Shown here piece after piece: positions 21,825 through 24,322 of a DNA stretch of 24,322 bases. This DNA comes from Rhodocyclaceae bacterium UBA1310 (lineage in GTDB: Bacteria > Pseudomonadota > Gammaproteobacteria > Burkholderiales > Rhodocyclaceae), in the NCBI GenBank assembly GCA_002307175.1, contig DBTS01000021.1, forward strand, positions 79,321 through 103,642, in the 5' to 3' direction. Both the position numbers and the translations under genes were made by a program. The notes below the pieces were generated by a model. It made no database searches. It was not told the origin of the DNA and was given only the letters and a program-made list of their open reading frames with translations. Each line of letters starts with the position of its first letter. The first letter of the stretch is position 1.

Positions 21825-23891
21825 ATGTTCCAGCACCTTTCAAGGCTGTTGCTGATGGTCGGTCTTGTTCTTTGTACCGCAACCCAGGCAGCACCTATCA
21901 GTACTTCATCCTCCGTCATCAACGCCGATCTGAACGCTATCTGGGTAGGGCAGGGCGGCAATTTGCTCCTGGCAGGCGGGGCGGAAGGCAGTATCCTGCG
22001 CTCTGCCGATCATGGAAAGAACTGGCAGCAGACCGATGTACCGGGAGATTTTCCGGTGGATCAGTTGGCGGGTGATACGCACGGCAACATTCTTGCGCTC
22101 AGAGAGCAGGGCATTCTCCATTCCGCTGATGAAGGGCTCCATTGGGCCAGAGTGCAACTGCCAGAGGCTGGTGTCGCCAGCCGTCTTTTGTTTGATGCAA
22201 AAAGTGACCATTGGCTGGCGACCAATGCCAAGGGCGGAATGCTTTGTAGTGCAGATGGGGGAAGGTCCTGGCAGGTAGTCCGGGAATTGCCCGCGATCCC
22301 TCTGCTTTACCTCGCGCAAGGGGCTGATAGCAGTATTGTTGCCGCCGGCACAGAAGGAGGTGTCGTCTATACCCGTGATGGCCGGCACTGGCGTGTTCTC
22401 AAGGCCGCCACCACTGCACATGTCAGCCGGGTTCTGCCCCTGGGGCACGCCCAGGGAACGCTGGTTGTATGGTCAGACCACTCCGTCAGCCTGATCACGG
22501 CACGTGGTCAACTCCAAAGCAGAGCGCCCGTGGGAGAATTTCCGCCTACCGCCGTGACATTCGATGTGCTGCATCATTTGGCTTTTGTGGGTAACGCCAA
22601 CGGGCAAGTGTTTCGTTCTGCCGATGGTGGTATGCATTGGGAATCCAGCCTGGTTCTCGACAAGGTATTCCTCACCGAGATGCACAGTGATCCTCAAACC
22701 GGAGCCCTCACCGTGGTGGGCGCCCGTGGCACTGTGGCACGTTCCACCGATGGTGGCGCTAAGTGGAGTGTCTTGCGCGGCAATGAATGGAGCAGCCGCT
22801 TGCACGCTATCTCCGCAAGCCCCGATCACACCGAGCTGTATGCGGTTGGTACGGGAGGCATGGTCCTCCGCTCCGCCGATCGTGGCCAGAACTGGCAACT
22901 GATGCGTGCCGATACACATGGCTACGTGGCAGAAATTTCGGGAGCGCCGGATAGCGACAATATTCTCGCCGTCGGGCGTGATGGCCTCCTGCTGCGCAGC
23001 AGCGACGCAGGCAAATCCTGGCAACAGACCAACAGCGGTCTCAAGACCGATGTTTATTACCACGACCTTCTGCGTGATCCGGCAACCGGGCAGATGTTCA
23101 TCTGCGGCCCGATGTCCAGCCTCACCCAGAGTCGCGATGGTGGGATGACCTGGGTCGGAACCCAGCCTGTCAGCAGTGCAGGAGACGATTTCTTCAAACA
23201 GATCGTCGCCGACCCTGCCGGCAAGATACTGTTGCTTGTCGGCAGCCCGGGCCGGGTGATGCGCTCAACGGATGATGGGCAGACATGGCAGGTCACCGAT
23301 GCCGACACCAGCGAGGCCGGGATTGAGCAGATCGCCAACACCGGCGCACGCGCATTTCTGGCGATCCGTCGCGATGGGCGCCTCCTGGGTTCAGACGATG
23401 ATGGTCTGCACTGGCGCGATCTCACAAAATTCCCGGTGGAAACACTGGGAATCTACGCCGAACCGGCATCCGGATTTGTCTGGGTCATGGGGCGGGGACA
23501 GCTGTTCCGTAGTGCCGACCGGGGTTTGCATTGGCAAGCCACCGAGCTGCAAACAACGGGTCTGAACGCAATGCTGCGTACCCGTGCCGGTACCCTGCTT
23601 GGCTTTGGCGATGCCGGCACAATCCTGCGTTCAACCGACGATGGGCAAAGCTGGTCAAGGATCCCCTCAGGGGCTACGCCCTCGCTGCGCAAAGGTGTTC
23701 AGGACAATGCCAGCGGGCGCATCTATGTGCCGGGCCGCGAAGGCAGTCTGCTCTACTCTGATGATGATGGCTTACGCTGGCAAAGCATTTCCACCCGCAC
23801 CCGTGGGCATCTGAACCGTGTATGGCTGATTCCGAAAGAGCACGCGCTGATCGTCACCGGCGAACGTATCGTGCGTATCGTACTTGAGTAG
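21825..23891 (+). CDS. Secreted YCF48/BNR-repeat beta-propeller protein with 14 Asp-box repeats
   Basis: A 688-residue protein with a signal peptide (MFQHLSRLLLMVGLVLCTAT, cleavage near TQA-AP). Fourteen Asp-box (BNR) motifs of the form S-x-D-x-G-x-x-W are visible, beginning SADHGKNW (about residue 60) and including SADEGLHW, SADGGRSW, TRDGRHW, SADGGMHW, STDGGAKW, SADRGQNW, SSDAGKSW, SRDGGMTW, STDDGQTW, SDDDGLHW, SADRGLHW, STDDGQSW and SDDDGLRW. One weaker unit lies between the fourth and fifth. The count fits two seven-bladed propellers, about twice the length of Ycf48. No sialidase catalytic residues (Arg triad, RIP motif) are seen, so a binding or assembly role is more likely than hydrolysis. 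It starts 85 bases after the pectate lyase stop with a poor ribosome binding site; read-through from that gene is possible. Confidence 0.9.
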   Translation: MFQHLSRLLLMVGLVLCTATQAAPISTSSSVINADLNAIWVGQGGNLLLAGGAEGSILRSADHGKNWQQTDVPGDFPVDQLAGDTHGNILALREQGILHSADEGLHWARVQLPEAGVASRLLFDAKSDHWLATNAKGGMLCSADGGRSWQVVRELPAIPLLYLAQGADSSIVAAGTEGGVVYTRDGRHWRVLKAATTAHVSRVLPLGHAQGTLVVWSDHSVSLITARGQLQSRAPVGEFPPTAVTFDVLHHLAFVGNANGQVFRSADGGMHWESSLVLDKVFLTEMHSDPQTGALTVVGARGTVARSTDGGAKWSVLRGNEWSSRLHAISASPDHTELYAVGTGGMVLRSADRGQNWQLMRADTHGYVAEISGAPDSDNILAVGRDGLLLRSSDAGKSWQQTNSGLKTDVYYHDLLRDPATGQMFICGPMSSLTQSRDGGMTWVGTQPVSSAGDDFFKQIVADPAGKILLLVGSPGRVMRSTDDGQTWQVTDADTSEAGIEQIANTGARAFLAIRRDGRLLGSDDDGLHWRDLTKFPVETLGIYAEPASGFVWVMGRGQLFRSADRGLHWQATELQTTGLNAMLRTRAGTLLGFGDAGTILRSTDDGQSWSRIPSGATPSLRKGVQDNASGRIYVPGREGSLLYSDDDGLRWQSISTRTRGHLNRVWLIPKEHALIVTGERIVRIVLE

Positions 23892-23917
23892 AAGATCTCT
23901 CCGGCTACCGGGTTCCA

Positions 23918-23965
23918 CAGGTTTGTGCTCAGGTTTGTGCGCAGGTTTGTGCTCAGGTTTGTGGT
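23918..23965 (+). repeat. Four tandem 12-bp repeats
   Basis: The unit CAGGTTTGTGCT occurs four times without gaps, as CAGGTTTGTG followed by CT, CG, CT and GT. It begins 27 bases after the propeller gene. Confidence 0.9.
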
Positions 23966-23993
23966 GTGAGCGTATGTTTCAGATCATTTTTCC

Positions 23994-24028
23994 CCGCACT
24001 GGTCGCTGCGCTTTTGCGACCGGTGCGG
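23994..24028. terminator. Long stem-loop after the propeller gene
   Basis: CCGCACTGGTCGC (23994-24006) pairs with GCGACCGGTGCGG (24016-24028) over 13 positions with one G-T pair and a 9-base loop containing TTTT. No T-run follows on either strand, so it may be a Rho-assisted end structure or a palindromic repeat. Confidence 0.4.
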
Positions 24029-24122
24029 CGACGCTGGTTTGGCACCCCATAGACATCAGTGCTTGGCTTGCAGGTATCGATCAACGTTACTTCACATTGT
24101 ATTGACGAGCGTAAAAACACGC

Positions 24123-24188
24123 GGAAGGTGCAATTCGCTGCGCTCATTGACACCCTACGAAAAACGCGGTGCGAAGGAATGCCAATGG
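24123..24188 (+). repeat. Dispersed palindromic repeat, copy C
   Basis: Contains GGTGCAATTCGCTGCGCTCA, then TTGACACCCTACG, then AATGCCAATGG. The GGTG.AAT / ATTG.CACC ends pair. It is shorter than copies A and B in the middle but keeps the same head and tail, about 19 kb away. Confidence 0.65.
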
Positions 24189-24322
24189 AGTAGGTTGAGA
24201 AAGCCGCAGGCGTCTCCCAATGATTGTTATGGTGAATTTCGACAAATCAACGTCGTTGGTTTAGGGTTACCCAGGATACATAGAGTCTATATGGTAGTTT
24301 TGGTTCATCAGACTTTAGTGTG

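Larger units (their letters stand above)
23892..24322. other. Gene-free right end with tandem repeats, a long hairpin and a dispersed repeat
   Basis: No gene is recognised in the last 430 bases. In order the stretch holds four 12-bp tandem repeats (23918-23965), a 13-bp stem-loop (23994-24028) and copy C of the dispersed repeat (24123-24188). The final 130 bases show nothing I can assign. Confidence 0.6.

Overview
The window is a chromosomal segment of a Gram-negative bacterium, most likely a member of the Pseudomonadota and perhaps a betaproteobacterium. This rests on the overall gene set (SufB, FumC, periplasmic Cu/Zn SOD, a PbpG-type S11 peptidase, an RhtA-type exporter, a MocR regulator), many predicted Sec-type signal peptides, dense coding on both strands, and dispersed intergenic palindromic repeats. 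The genus cannot be fixed from the sequence. I see no phage genes, intact insertion sequences, tRNA/rRNA genes or CRISPR arrays.

Left part (1-5200). A leftward operon encodes a bacterioferritin-like protein, class II fumarase FumC (TGATG coupling) and the N-terminal 212 codons of SufB, which runs off the window. This is an iron/oxidative-stress theme. Next come a 55-residue membrane protein (+) whose stop abuts the stop of an unknown leftward gene, and a tightly coupled rightward pair of small unknown genes (4047-4812). A cluster of degenerate dispersed repeats follows (4864-5142).

Middle (5197-13100). A leftward MocR-type regulator and RhtA-like EamA exporter lie divergent from an AhpD-like carboxymuconolactone decarboxylase gene; the 155-bp gap between them holds several operator-like repeats. 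A large tripartite hybrid histidine kinase (dCache-HisKA-HATPase-REC-Hpt) is preceded by a nested inverted repeat next to its ribosome binding site. Then follow an unknown membrane-anchored protein, the orphan C-terminal end of a cation/proton antiporter (gene remnant) and a dienelactone-hydrolase-like enzyme.

Right part (13190-24322). This part is rich in secreted proteins: a Pro/Gly/His-rich lipoprotein, a PL4 rhamnogalacturonan lyase paired with a soluble P-type-ATPase-like HAD protein, SodC (TTG start), a PbpG-like D-Ala-D-Ala peptidase, a ketopantoate-reductase-like enzyme, a PL3 pectate lyase, and a secreted protein with 14 Asp-box repeats. The PL3 gene has a plausible sigma70 promoter followed by two 17-bp palindromes 26 bp apart, which look like operators. 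Together PL3 and PL4 suggest use of plant pectin: PL3 would cut homogalacturonan and PL4 the rhamnogalacturonan I backbone.

No clearly new multi-gene system stands out. The best leads are the twin operators before the pectate lyase, the 14-Asp-box protein beside it, the coupled unknown pair at 4047-4812, the structured leader of the hybrid kinase, and the dispersed repeat family.
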